64,000 nucleotides of DNA from Macrolepiota albuminosa. Taxonomy: Eukaryota; Basidiomycota; Agaricomycetes; Agaricales; Agaricaceae. Below, one piece after another: positions 24,501-36,205 of this stretch. The notes under the pieces are model-generated. The model did no database searches. It saw only the letters and a program-made list of their open reading frames with translations, and had not been told where the DNA came from. Position 1 is the stretch's first letter; each line of letters opens with the position of its first letter. The position numbers and the translations under genes are program-made. The stretch spans positions 186,001 through 250,000 of the forward strand of contig JAMWFC010000053.1 of assembly GCA_027475525.1 (NCBI GenBank), in the 5' to 3' direction.

Positions 24501-25581
24501 CTGGTACATCAGGACTTGCCACCTCTGCCAAATTCAACAAACACGCCAAGTACTCATACCGCCAACCGTTGCAACGCCAGCTCCCCTCTTCAGCAAAATC
24601 TACGTCGACACCATGCATATGCCCAAATCTGGTCGCTATAAGTACATCATTCAAGGTCGTTGCTCGCTAATCCACTGGCCTGAGTTTCGCATGCTTCAAA
24701 GAGAAAATACCGAGGCGGTCGCCAAGTGGCTATTTGAAGACGTCATCTGCCGGTGGGGAGCGCTAAGAGAAATCGTCACGGATAACGGTGCGCCCATCAT
24801 CAAAGCGCTAACTTACCTCGCCAAGAAATACAATATTCACCACATTCGAGTATCTGGCTACAACAAGCGCGCCAATGGCCTGGTAGAGAGACCACACTTT
24901 GACGTTCGGCAAGCGCTCTTTAAGGCAGTTGATGGCGACGAGTCTCGTTGGAGTGAGGCAACGTATTCAGTGTTCTGGTCAGAGAGGGTTACCATTCGTA
25001 AGCGCATGGGTTGCTCTCCCTATTACGCGGCTACTGGCACCCATCCTTTACTCCCTGCCGACATCATAGAAGCGACCTACCTTCAGCCAGCACCCAACAG
25101 CATCTTAGCGACTACCGACCTGATCGCCAGACGAGCCATAGACCTCCAACGAAGGAAAGAAGATTTAGAGCGACTCCACGAGGTAGTCTTTAGCGCCCGT
25201 CGCCAAACAGCTCTACGATTCGAGACCGAGCATAGCGCTACCATTAAAGATTACAACTTCCCGAGGGGCGCGCTAGTGCTCATGCGCAACTCCAAAATCG
25301 AAACTTCATACAACAAGAAAATGCGCCCACGCTATCTAGGACCTTTGGTAGTTATCTCTCGTAACCATGGAGGCGCTTACGTGCTCTGTGAATTAGATGG
25401 TTCAGTACTGCATCGACCGGTTGCCGCTTTTCGCCTATTGCCATACCTCGCCAGAGAACACATTGACTTGCCGCTTGAAGCGCTAGATATCGACACCGCC
25501 AAGCTTAGGGAACTTGAAGAAACAGAATTACTGGACGATGATGACTTACCGACTCTAGTTGAAGAAGAAGAACCAGATTAG
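21592..25581 (+). pseudogene. B1 Pol: reverse transcriptase, RNase H, integrase
   Basis: The RT thumb-side start is near 22520 (EAEVCQIIRTKIQAGVYEPS) and LRIVHSLEPLN near 22630. Catalytic RT motifs are LDLYVGYDE near 22830 and FIDDVGVKG near 23010; FIDD replaces the usual YxDD. RNase H shows LAVDTSYIAVGYF near 23520. Integrase has HDKLGHRG ... CHLCQ near 24412-24530, then the DDE core VDTMHM, VTDNGAP and the Glu of GLVERPHFD, and the GPY-type end RPRYLGPLVVI near 25330. There is no chromodomain. Breaks: a frameshift near 21750, the 77-bp duplication at 22630-22783, and an apparent one-base loss near 22793. From 22921 to 25581 the frame is open for 886 codons. Without the 77-bp artefact it would be close to functional. 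Confidence 0.9.
22630..22783. repeat. Exact 77-bp tandem duplication in B1 RT
   Basis: Copy 22630-22706 is repeated exactly at 22707-22783 and causes a premature stop in RT. See the shared 77-bp finding. Confidence 0.95.
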
Positions 25582-26026
25582 AAAAGACTATATATTGATA
25601 AGCTCTTTCTTTCTATTACTTACCTTACTTATCTTTCTTGCCGATACTTACTGTACTATATTCCACAGACAATTCCTTACGTAGTTAAGCCGCAGCGCTA
25701 GCGTGTCGCCAACGCTTAGCGCCCTGCGCAACTCTCGCCAAGGGTTTTTCGCTATGATGATCTACTGAGCGTTTCCCTTTTCCTCAAAATTTGTCTAAGT
25801 CCCTCACCTACTTCTCCTCTTGCTGGCACTTACTTTAACAAATGCTTGCCGCTCGTCTTCCCGTTACCTTACTTAACTTACCCTGTGATGGTTCGCTAAC
25901 TCAGACTAGACTTAATTCCTCCACGCGGTAGGGAACAGCAAAAATATATCAAAAAAAAAAAAAAAAAAACGGGGCGCCAACAAAATATGTACGAAAAGAA
26001 AACGGCCTATCTACGCTAAGGTCCGT

Positions 26027-28405
26027 TCACTCACTATCATCCTCCATCGGCAACGAGTCGTCGGAGACCGGCAAAGAAGAGTCGCGTAGAGGTAGGAGGT
26101 CGCCAGGCAAAATGTTGTTGGCGGTCTGCCAATCCATGGCGGCTTGGCAATCCGCCTGGTAGTCTCGAAGAACGCTAAGGCTACGACCAAGATTGGAGTA
26201 GCGCAACCTTAGGGCCATTAGCTGACCCTGGACACGTTCCCGCTCCCGACCCATTGCTGCCTCCATCGTTGCCGCCCTACTTGAGAACCTCTCCAGCATC
26301 TCCCGCGGGTTAAGTGCCACCACCGGGTACACGAGGTCTTGGCCCAGCCAGTTGAACGCGTCGCCTGTAACCGTTGGCTGCGGCTGAGGGGTCCAGGCAG
26401 GATTAATCCTGGCGACCACGGGATGCCTGGGCTCCAACCCGGCAACGTCCTCGGGGTCAGAGACGTCCCAGGGGGCAACGTTACCGTAGGGAGGCAGCCA
26501 GCGCCACTCTGGCTCCTCCCTGGCAACTTCTGCCGCTCCCTCACCTTCTCCCACTACTGCCTCCTTGGCGGGGGCCTCCTCCTCGTCGCCTTCGTGCTGG
26601 GTCGCCAAGGTCTCGTCTGGCTCCCCCTCTGCGTCCTCGTCACCCGCCATTGCCGGGGGGCTTCCTTCTCCCCTTGTTGTCGCCACTGCCGGTTCCGCCT
26701 CTTGGGGCTCTTCCCTTGGCGGCGGGTCCATTACCGCGTCGTCTTCGTCGGCGGTTGGCAGAGAAGCCCCTCTCAGGTGGATTGGGGAGAGCAACTTGCT
26801 GGGCCCGGCTTCGGTGTCCCTTGGCGGTAGGCGACTAGCGGCAAGCGCTTTCTCCAGATCCTCCATCTCCACGTCCTCGGGGGTAGGGGGGGGAGACTCC
26901 ACTACGCGCGCGCGCTTAGCCTTGCCCTTCCCTTTGGCGGGCGAGGAGACTTGTCGTTTCGAAGGGACCGTAGTCCCTTGGCGCTCTCCGGCGCCACGGT
27001 TACCGACTGTTGCGGATTCGTCCCCTTGACGCGTCGGCAGCGCCAGGGAACTCTTGCTGATTGTGGCCGCGTCGCCAGCGGCCTGCTTCTTCCTCTCCTC
27101 CTCAACGAACTCCCGCGCTCTCTTGACCAAGACGGCACGCTTAAAGGTCCGCTCCACTACCGCGTCGGGAGCCCCACCGCGTTCACGACTCTTGGCGCCG
27201 TCCAAAGTGCAAGCTCGTTTTAGCGTCCCGCACCGGTGGGGTACCAACACCCCTCTGGGTCGTTGTCGGCCCAGCACTTGTCGCACTACAGAAGTGTTAA
27301 CAGACGCGGTAAGAAGAGCTACAACACTTACCGCTCCTTGGGAGTCCTTGAACTCCCGTCTTGCCGCCGGACTTGCCGTCTTCTTGTCCTTCATCTCCGG
27401 CAAGACCACCCCCGCCTCCATTCCTCCATCCAAAACCGCCTCATCTCGTCGTGCCACCAACAAACCCTTCAGCTCTGCGTCGCTAAAGGAAGTTTGCGTT
27501 GGCGCCTGTCAAATGGTTGGTTAGCAAGGAAAGTACCTTGGCGCAACGAACTTACCGTGTAACGAGGGGCGGCAGCCTTACGAGACTGAGAGTGGGATAA
27601 GCAGAAGTCGCCAGCGGTAAGAACCCTCAAACTTACCTTCTTTTTCAAAGTCTTGCCAGGCTTGACCGGAGAGCCCGATTTGCTTGCCGGCAGTGCTGGG
27701 CTCTGGGCACTACCGGCGTGGGAATCCTTCATATCAGGCATCTGCCTCCTGGCAACTGGCGACTTCTCGCTAGCAACCAGGGAATCGCCAGCGACCTCTC
27801 GCTCCTCCAACGCCTTGGTTCTCTCCTTGGCGTCACGGGAGGCCTCTTCTAGCACGCTCTCGCGAATTGCCGCCATCTCGGCGTCCACCTGCAAATTGGC
27901 AAGAGGCGCTAACACCTCTTGTTTGCTATGGGGAGACAGATCAGACCACAGCTAAGTTAGAGATCAAAAATCAGAGATACTTACTCAGGCGCGGGAGCGC
28001 TTACCGTCATTGGCAAGGCACCAGAGAGGATGTCCTCCAATTCGTCCTCAATGGTCGGGACGGGAGGAGGCGCCTAGGGACTAATCAGCTAGCAACACGG
28101 CAAGGACTAAAACCACTTACAAAACGAGAAAATGGCGCTAACCAGTCGGCGCCACGATTGTCGACGTACCGCGCCCGGCACCACTCCCGCACTTCAATTT
28201 CTCTGTCCCAGCCGACGCCAAGGACGCGAACTTCGTACCAGCGCTCCAACAACTTCATCACGGCAACGACCAAGTTTGGAGGCGCCTCCGCGCCCACACC
28301 CTCGATGCGCCTAATGAAGTTGTTGGCCTTGTCAATATAGGCGGAGGCGGCGTCTTGAGCCTCGCGAGATGGGACGGGGGGCGGAGTTGGAATTCGGAAA
28401 GACAT
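26027..28405 (-). CDS. Antisense spliced gene inside B1, cysteine-cluster and coiled-coil protein
   Basis: Lies between pol and the 3' LTR on the strand opposite to gag-pol. Six exons join in frame through GT-AG introns at 28074-28120, 27926-27984, 27586-27636, 27506-27555 and 27286-27331. It begins MSFRIPTPPPVPSREAQDAA. Exon 3 is Glu/Arg/Lys-rich and helical. Exon 6 starts CDKCWADNDPEGCWYP and, after an apparent one-base frameshift near 27240, continues RCGTLKRACTLDGAKSRERG: a possible zinc cluster. A basic stretch (KGKGKAKRARVVE), acidic linkers and a C-terminal coiled coil follow, ending near 26027. Function unknown. Nuclear DNA- or chromatin-binding is only an inference from the Cys cluster and basic patch. 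Pol and this gene are convergent across a 445-bp spacer (25582-26026) holding a 19-A run at 25951. Plus-strand frames here are shadows. Confidence 0.72.
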
Positions 28406-28574
28406 ATTTTTTTAATAGAGCGCCAGGTAAAGATGTGGAAGAGAGACGAAGTCCAAACTCATGCGCCAGGACTATAAACCAAATCTCAAGAACGCACGGG
28501 CCACTTGTCACAAAAACGGTAACGGTAGCCTTATTTGGTGACTGAGGACAGTCAATTTTTCAGTTGGGGGGAGA

Positions 28575-29521
28575 TGATAGGACCCTATACAGGTTAGGTG
28601 CATCAACGGCAGGCTCGGCACCAGCTCCGGAAACCTTGCCGCACTCGTTCCGAACTTAGCGCACGCGTTCTACCCATTTTAAGCCATTCCCGATGGCCGC
28701 GCACGGCAAGAAGCAGATCCGATCAATAATAGCGCCGACGGCAGCAGGAATGACAACTGACAGATGGCATCAGTCACTGACGACAGCGCTTAGCGAGAAG
28801 CTTGATGATCTATCAAAAACTGACGGACAGCTTGGCGTTTGACCTTGGCGTCTGACATCGCTTAGCGCCTTGATTTGGCGCCTGACACCGCTTAGGTGCT
28901 CTGACGGACAGAAGGGTGATGGAGTGATGGTTTAGCTTCGCGATCTGTCGCCTGGCGTTGCTAAGGCTCTTGAATGGGCGGTAGGGATCTGAAACCGTTG
29001 GAGCTACCCCTTTGAAATTTTCCAGTTTACCGCACTCTGGCGTCATTAGCCACTGGCAACGGCGAACTCATTGTAGTATAAAAGTACTTACCGACTTGTA
29101 CATAGGACAAGAAACGAATAGACCAGAGTTTCCCCCTTTACTTCAGTCTCCCTTACGCTCAAGAGCTCATTTACGCTACGGTCGGCAACGTCAAACTCAT
29201 CGGCAGTTGCAGACGTTTGCCAATACTCGACATACTCGCGCCTTGCAACTACGACAGGCATTATCGACGCTTAGATTTCGCTAAGCATATCGTGCTCTTG
29301 CCGCTCACATTGCTGTGTTCACTTACCGCATTTTCCTTAGGCGCTTTACCTTAGCGCTTGACACTTGCTGACTCCGTTACCGACTTTTACCCTTTTTCAC
29401 AGACGCGTTCTCTGGGACCTGCCCGGGACTCCTCATATTACTTTTAGCGTGCCCAACGCACACTCTTGGTACGGTAACACTTTTGTTACATTTGTTACTG
29501 ACCAAACTTTGGGCGTCATCA
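28575..29521 (+). repeat. 3' LTR of B1
   Basis: 947 bp, matching 18144-19090 with about ten differences (for example GGCGC versus GGTGC, ACCGG versus ACCAG, CCGAC versus CCGAT), mostly at CpG. Followed by the TSD CTGG. Confidence 0.95.
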
Positions 29522-29525
29522 CTGG

Positions 29526-30432
29526 CACACATTCTTTACTCCCTGCTAACATTATAGAAGCCACCACCTCCAACCAGCCTCTAATAGCATTTTAGCAACT
29601 ACTGACCTGATCACCAGGTGAGCCATCAACCTCCAATAGAGAAAAGAAGATTTGGAGTGACTTTACAAAGTAGTCTTTAGCACCTATTATTAAGCAGCTC
29701 TCTAGTTCAAGACAGAGCATACTGCCACCATTAAAGATTACAACTTCTCAAGAAGAGTGCTAGTTCTTGTGTGCAACTCCAAAATAGAGATGTCCTACAA
29801 CAAGAAAATATGCCCACATTATCTGGGACCTTTGATAGTTATTTCTTGCAACTGTAGAGGTGCTTATGTGTGGATTAGATGGTTCAGTCTTATACAGACT
29901 CATTGCTACCTTTTGCTTGTTGCCATATCTCATTAGGAAACAAATTGATTTGCTGTTTGAATTGCTAGATATTGATACTGCTAAACTCCAAGAATTTGAA
30001 GAAACTGACTTATTGGATGATGATAACTTATTGACTATGTTTGAAAAAGAAGAAAATGACTAGAAAATATTATAATAATAAGCTTTCTCTTTCTACTACT
30101 TACTTACTTATCTTTCTTGCTAATACTTACTGTATTATATTTCACAGACATTGTCTTATGTAATCAAGATGCAGTGCTGGCATGTCACCAATGCTTAGTG
30201 CTTTGCACAACTCTTGCCAAGGGTTTTTGCTATGATGATTTACTGAGTGTTTTCCTTTGCAAAATTTTGCTAAGTCCTCCTCAGCTTTGTTTTACTTATT
30301 ATGACTTTTAGTTCACTTAAAGGCTTACTCAATTCCAAAGACTAAAATCAGGTATATATATAAAAAGACTGATGCCAATATAAAAAGCTATACATAAATA
30401 GCTTATCTACACTAAGGTCCATTCTGTCCATT
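29526..30432 (+). pseudogene. Old family-B copy B0, part 2 (integrase C-terminus and downstream spacer)
   Basis: Continues the B0 alignment exactly where it left off at 18143 (B1 about 25036 onward). It covers the integrase end and the GPY-like region, then the non-coding spacer (B1 25590-26030), including the equivalent of CTACGCTAAGGTCC at 30409-30422. It stops before the antisense gene, where a minus-strand family-C fragment begins. All CpG-rich B1 words are TpG/CpA here. A short open stretch at 29860-30063 is a remnant of the integrase tail. Confidence 0.85.
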
Positions 30433-30436
30433 TAGT

Positions 30437-33400
30437 GTCCTCCTATAACCTATGAGGTCATTCACAAACCATTCCTGGTTATTACCAATTCCAAAGTCAT
30501 AAGGTTCTGGTATTGTGCAATTAGGAAATAGCACATCACTACTGGCCAGATATGGTCACAACAGTGACACATGGAACTTAGGTACTATTCTGCATGCCTG
30601 AAGCATATGAGGCAGTTCTGGCATGTAATTAGATGTGCTAGGTTCAGCTTCAAGGACCCTATATAGTCCAATCCACTTGGGACACAGCTTGCTCACTCTG
30701 TCTTTTGGCAGATTCAAGTTCTTTGTCAAAAGGTAGACTAAGCTCCCTTTCTCAATGTCCAGTTCATCATGTCTGTGATTATTTGCATGTTTTGTTTGCC
30801 ACACATGCAATTCTATAATTGCATCATGGGCATCCACTAAGTTTCTCAGTGTGTTGCACACAAACTGATTAACTTCAATATGAATAACTTTGTCAGTGAA
30901 AAGTTCATGAATCATAGATGGCATATAGCCACTATTGAGTTCAAAGGGTGAAATACTTTGTGATTTTTGATATGCTCATGTTAATCACAAATTCCATGAG
31001 TGGACATCTATCTACCCAGTCCTTTTGGTCAGGACACATAAAAGCTCAGAATATTGCATGTTCTGTCTGTCCATCTATTTGTGGATAAAAGGATATTAAC
31101 ATGAGCAGTTTTGCTTCAAGCAAATTGTGCAGTTCCTTCTACTATTTGGAAGTAAACTTAGAATTTCAATTGCTGACAATCAAGCTGGGCAATCTATGGA
31201 GGTGCACTATCTCTTTGAGATAGATCCATGACAAGTTTGAAGCTGTCATGGTTGTTCTTACAGGGATGAGATAGACCATAACTGGTCATTTGACAGATCA
31301 CTATCCACAGGTAGTTAAAACCCTTTGACTCAGGGAATGGACCAATAAAGTCCATCCTGATTGAGTCCCAGAGTTTGACTAGAGATAGAAGCAAATGAAG
31401 CTTCTCTGATGGCTTCAAGGTCAAAACTTTTGACTATTGACATGGCTCACATGTTGAGCAGAATTGACTCGTTTTCTTGGCCATTTGTGGCCACCAGTAT
31501 CAGTGACACACATAATCCAACATTTTATAAATTCTGAAGTGGCCTACTACTTTGTGGGCCTAGTTCAGGATAGTCATGATCAATAACTGCTCTCAGAGAA
31601 TACAGATGACTTTGGATACAGTGGATCTGATTAAATAAACAAGCTGCTGCTCCACTATAAAGTGTGGATGTGCCTGTATATGGTTTATAATCTCCAGGAA
31701 AAGAGTATCATTTTTGTATCCTTGCTGGATATGTGTGCAAAACTGCACATTGTTCCTATTAGTTGAAGCAGGATGATGATTGTGCAATTCCAACACATGT
31801 TGTAGTGTCATCTCCTTACTGCTGGAAAGCACTTCCTGCCTAGCTTCTTCTTGTGCTTGGGTGGTATCATGGTCTACCAACATCTGAGCTTCAATATCTT
31901 GAGCTTCTCATTGCTCTTGCAGTTGCTTACTGTGACATGTTTCCTGTGCTTACATGGCATGTATTTCGAAGATGTGTTTCTTTATTTTATGGAACCTATG
32001 TAAGGGTAAGTCTTTGCCCTCTGGATCTATTTGTTTGTCTGCTTGGACATAGTCATGTGTGTCATAGACATCATCTCAAGTGTCACTCTTGAAATATTGA
32101 GACAAACAGTCTGCAACCTTGTTCCGTTTACCCTTTACATAGGTAATATCAAACTGATATTGCAACATGTAGTCAATCCAGCAACATTGTTGCAGAGACA
32201 AATGCACTTGAGTCTTGAAAAACTTGAGCACTTTGTGATCTGCAATAATATGGATCTTATATTTCATCAACTTATCCTCCTATTTTAGAAGGGCTTCTAA
32301 GATGATGAGTGTCTCTAACTCATGTACTGCATAATTCTGCTGCACAGCAGTGAACTTCTGGGACATAAATCCTGCTGGTTGGCATATTTGCCAGGTTTTT
32401 TCTTGGCCAAACATGGCTCCTACACCTGTTTTGAATGCATCATATATGAGCCAGATAGGCTCATCAATACAGGAATCAATTGACCATATAATTGGCATTT
32501 TAACACATATGCACTTGATCATTTCAAAGCACTGCTGATGCAGCAATCTCCAGTAAAAGAATTCTAGATCATAGCCATTAGTTGCTCAGTGTAGGCAATA
32601 ATGTCTGATAAAAAGTTACCAATATAATTCACTAGTTCAACAAAACACTGTACGTTGTTGTATGTATGTGAAGTATGCTACTCTCAAATATGATCAAGTT
32701 TATCCATATCCAGGTATATACTCTTCTCATCAATGACATGACCTAGACAGTTTATACTGGGTGTATATAACTCACACTTTTTCCATTTGAAGTAGAGGCT
32801 TGCCTTTCTGAGTTATTCAAATATGACTTGTAAGTACTGCTCATGCTCTTTAATAGAGTCTGAAAATATAAATATTTTATTTAAATAAATAGACATGCAT
32901 AAACTTCCTGATCATATCTTGAAAAATGAAGGTTATTAATCTCTGGAATATTGCTAGCACATTATAGTTGCCAATTTATATTATATTGCTCACAAATGTC
33001 CCTGTTAGGGACAAAAACAACATCTTTGGTATGTCTTCTTTACATCTTCAAACTTGTTTATATGCATCTGTAAGGTTGACTTTTGACCTATACTTCACTT
33101 TAGCAACACCTTTACATATGACTTCCTGATCTGAAAGGAGAGTTATATCTTTGACTATATTATTGTTGTGCTATTACACATTTTCCACCACTTTGCATTT
33201 ATATACCTGTTTGTTTTTTCACAAAGCTGGTTCTAAAGTGCTTGCAAACAGCAAGGCAAGTGATATTTGTATTGCTTATTTTTGTCAATGAAATTAATCT
33301 CATGATTCATTTCCCTCCAAAAGAAAAGCTCCTCCTTTGTCCCATTGACAATATCAGCAAACTCATGTTGCCATTGCTGGCATAGTTGAGAAACCTCTTT

Positions 33401-33490
33401 CTCTGTCAGGCTCATAGCCTTACCTTTCCTCTTCAATATACATGCTATGCACAGTTGAACCTTTGATTTGAGTTGCTTCTGTAAAGCACG
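30437..33490 (-). pseudogene. Decayed family-C Gypsy C0 pol, minus strand
   Basis: In minus order: the RT N-terminal region at 33436-33233 (SQLCQQWQHEFADIVNG ... NHEINFIDKNKQYKYHLP, matching C1 at 58573), decayed RT to 32600, RNase H at 32546-32076 (WLIYDAFKTGVGAMFGQE; YAVHELETL; VADCLSQYF), integrase at 31883-31194 (MDFIGPFPESKGFNYLW), the C-terminus at 30924-30556 (KLCPKWIGLYRVLEAEPSTSNY; IVPKFHVSLL) and the start of the chromodomain (QEWFVNDLIGYR) near 30440-30480. It is cut off inside the chromodomain at the B0 junction. Many stops. Confidence 0.85.
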
Positions 33491-33492
33491 TA

Positions 33493-33713
33493 CAGTGGCT
33501 CAAAAAACTGTCCCAATGTTTCATACCTTTTGAAAGATGACATTGGCATGAAGGATGGGAAGTACTTAAAATCCTGATTAAATCACGTAAAATACTATGG
33601 CATCGTAGCTACAAAATGAATGTAAGTTTATGTAATCAAGATCAAAACTGATGGAGCAATAGCCATTTTAAAATATTCACTCATTGGGACAGTTTTTTGA
33701 GCATCTCTAATTT
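33493..33713 (+). repeat. Left TIR of the Tc1-like element, itself fold-back
   Basis: The outer tip CTCAAAAAACTGTCCCAATG is matched by an inverted copy at the inner border (CATTGGGACAGTTTTTTGAG, 33682-33701). The TIR can therefore pair with the right TIR and also fold on itself. Confidence 0.9.
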
Positions 33714-33719
33714 TAGTAT

Positions 33720-34770
33720 CTAGTACTTTGTATGTCCTCCATTTGCCTTGATAACTGCTTGAATCCTTCTAGGCATGCTTTCTATTAGTCTTTGGCATAC
33801 CTCTGGTGGTATTTCATCCCACTCCTTTGCAACCCTCTCCCATAATTCATGCACACCATAAGGAGGTGTTTCATACTGCCTAAGTTGCTCTTTGAGGTAC
33901 TTCCAGAGATGTTCAATAGGGTTGAGATCAGGGGATTGGGCTAGCCACCAAAGGACATTAAAGTTGTTGTCCTCAAACCACTTGTCAGCCCTCTTGGAGT
34001 TGTGTTTGGAGTTATTGTCCTGTTGAAAGTAGTAGGCACCCTCCTCCATCTCCAACTTCTCAAAGTTCTCCTTTGCTCCATCATCTAAAATTTCACAGTA
34101 CTGCTCTGCATTCATGATCCCCACCACCTCTACAAGCTTTTCTACCCCATTCCAACTCATACAGCCCCATACCATGAGATTATTCCCTCCTCCATGCTTC
34201 ACAGTAGGTGTAGTTGTTCGGTCTTGAAATGTCTTCTTCTTGTAGCTTCCACACATACTGCTTCCCATCTGACCCAATCCTATTAATCTTTGTCTCATCT
34301 GTCCACAACACCCTTTTCCAGTCCTCTATAGTCCAGTTCTGATGCTTCTGAGCCCATTTAAGCTGTAGTTGTCAATGTTTAGCTTTGAGCATAGGAACTT
34401 TTCTCTTGGTAGCAGACCAATACCCCTCCTCCTTCAACACATTCCAGACAGTCTTGAAAGAGACAGGGTTGGAAATGATGTTGTTGATAAAATTAGTGGC
34501 CTGGACAGCTGTATCAAGTCTCCTAGTTGAGATTTGTCAAACAATAGCCTGTTTATCACATGGAGTAAGCTTAGCAGGATGGCCTCCAGGATGGTTTTCC
34601 TTGTCCATCTCCAACTCTCTACCAATCCTCCCAGTAGTAGACTTCCCTAGACCAGTTTGAGCTCCAATCTGACCAGAGAATACCCTTGAGCAAGAAGAGA
34701 AGCAACAGTAGAGTGTTGTGCAGAAGGAATAGGTTTCATGATAGTGGTTAAAGGTCAAGATGTGGTTCAA
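33720..34770 (-). pseudogene. Tc1-like DDE transposase, broken
   Basis: The N-terminal helix-turn-helix region (QIGAQTGLGKSTTGRIGREL, then HPAKLTPCDKQAIV) is at 34690-34540. The first catalytic Asp is in VLWTDETKINRIG near 34305-34280, the second in FQQDNNSKHNSK near 34020, and the third acidic residue is the Glu of SPDLNPIEHLW near 33920 (DD34E-type spacing). Breaks: TGA where Arg is expected (KAKH-stop-QLQLKWAQ near 34370) and a frameshift near 34240 between the WTDET block and the VKHGGGNNLMVWGCM block. From 34298 the C-terminal 192 codons are open. It would catalyse cut-and-paste transposition into TA. Confidence 0.9.
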
Positions 34771-34868
34771 CCAGCTTGAACTACTCCCAAATATATCTAA
34801 ACATGGTCACATGACTTTGGTTATATTCCCACATGCAACTTACTCTTTATTTCTGAGTAAAATAATGA

Positions 34869-35090
34869 AAAATTAGAGATGCTCAAAAAACTGTCCCAAT
34901 GAGTGAATATTTTAAAATGGCTATTGCTCCATCAGTTTTGATCTTGATTACATAAACCTAAATTCATTCTGTAGCTACGATGCCATAGTATTTTACATGA
35001 TTTAATCAGGATTTTACATACTTCCCATCCTTCATGCCAATGTCATCTTTCAAAAAGTATAAAACATTGGGACAGTTTTTTGAGCCACTG
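34869..35090 (+). repeat. Right TIR of the Tc1-like element
   Basis: Inverted counterpart of 33493-33713 with a few substitutions. It also has an inner inverted copy of the tip at about 34882-34901. Confidence 0.9.
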
Positions 35091-36149
35091 TACATGCTCT
35101 TCTATGAGATCCAGATTCAATCTTACAACTGGTTGCCTTTTTACCATTCTTGTTGTCTCCAATGATGATTGCACACTTTTTGCCTTCAGTGATACACCAT
35201 CAAACATAATATCCAAGGCTTTGGAAATCTCATCCTCCTATGCATGACAGTATATTTCTCCACTCTGAATTGATTGCTTCTTTCCTATAGTATGTGTTAC
35301 CATTGATGCTACTAACTCATTCTACTCCTGTGGCATGTATGGGTCATATGCCCATTGCATCTCTGGTCAAGACACTGGTCAATCCTATAGTGATTGTGTG
35401 CTCTCTACATGCTTTTGCATTGATTCCTTGGCAACCAATGAATATTGGTCCAGCACCAGTTGTAACTAGATAGACAAGATTGAATGCAACCTCTTACTCT
35501 CTATCATCTGAGATTATCTGAGAAATTTAGTTCAGATTCTAAATCCAGACAGAACTTTCTTGAGGCCTTCATGCCTCACCTGCAGTTGTTTGCTGACTCC
35601 TTCATGCAACTTCTGGTCTTTAGGTGCCAAAGGCACCTTCTCCAGCTGTACAACATTGTTGTTCTCCTTGCTAACCTTTATTGCCAGTCCTTGCTGACAC
35701 ACATATGTTATCAACAATGACTGTCCTGGTTCAGCAACAGTGTTTGCCACATACTCCAAATGCCACTCAGTTGGTGCAGTCCAGAACAGGGCACTGTGCA
35801 CAAAAGCACTGCCTTGCACTAGCTCCAAATATTGTGTAAGATCTGGTTGGTCTTTGGACTGGGCTGATGAGCTCTCAGGCAATATCAGGTACATCAGTGA
35901 AGGCATCTGGCTTGCTGGTAACAACACTTCTGAAACCATGGATCTCTCTCCTGGTTTACTATCAGGCCTCACAATGGACATCATCTGTGACACAGATAGC
36001 CTACCTGGCATTTCAAAGCTTGCACTAGCATTGTGAGGTAACTTTTCATCCTGCTTTGGTGGGAGCTGGTATATAGATGCAGTTTGTGTCTCCATAGCCT
36101 GAGAAACAGGTGGGTCACCTCTATCTGTAAAAAAAAGGGTCCAGATCAA
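35091..36149 (-). pseudogene. Family-C-related element, gag-like N-terminal region, minus strand
   Basis: From 36149 down, a 205-codon stretch includes ASFEMPGRLSVSQMMSIV, which resembles EGFGMPGGLFVNQMKGIL in the frame at 43122. Both have a preceding LPPK/LPLSK motif. It lies upstream, in minus order, of the RT fragment at 33436 across the Tc1 insertion, so it is probably the gag-side part of C0. The rest to 35091 has stops. No zinc knuckle was identified. Confidence 0.5.
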
Positions 36150-36205
36150 GAGAGGCAGTCATAGAAGCACATTCTTGACATGATGCCAACAGAAGTTGAG
36201 AGTTT

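Larger units (their letters stand above)
18144..29521 (+). mobile_element. Full-length family-B Ty3/Gypsy element B1 with an antisense gene
   Basis: An 11,378-bp LTR retrotransposon. The two 947-bp LTRs start TGATAGGACC and end GGGCGTCATCA. A 4-bp duplication CTGG flanks it (18140-18143 and 29522-29525). A candidate primer site follows the 5' LTR and a purine tract (TTGGGGGGAGA) precedes the 3' LTR. Content: gag-PR (19474-21591), RT-RNase H-integrase (to 25581) and an antisense spliced gene (28405-26027). By eye the two LTRs differ at about ten sites, roughly 1 percent, and most of these are CpG transitions. It inserted inside an older copy of its own family. Confidence 0.95.
33493..35090 (-). 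mobile_element. Tc1/mariner-type DNA transposon
   Basis: A 1598-bp element with TA at both sides (33491-33492, 35091-35092) and ends CAGTGGCTCAAAAAACTG...CAGTTTTTTGAGCCACTG. The terminal inverted repeats are about 220 bp and carry extra inner copies of the tip. It encodes a DDE transposase on the minus strand and is inserted in C0, whose frames continue on both sides. Confidence 0.93.

Noticed and set aside
25951..25969. A 19-A run as a LINE poly(A) tail
   Set aside because: It lies in the spacer between convergent genes of B1. No LINE reverse transcriptase or TSD is nearby, and the B0 copy has an AT-rich equivalent at the same place.
26339..27562. Plus-strand frames of 90-163 codons
   Set aside because: They are the complement of the antisense spliced gene, whose minus-strand exons join through consensus introns.
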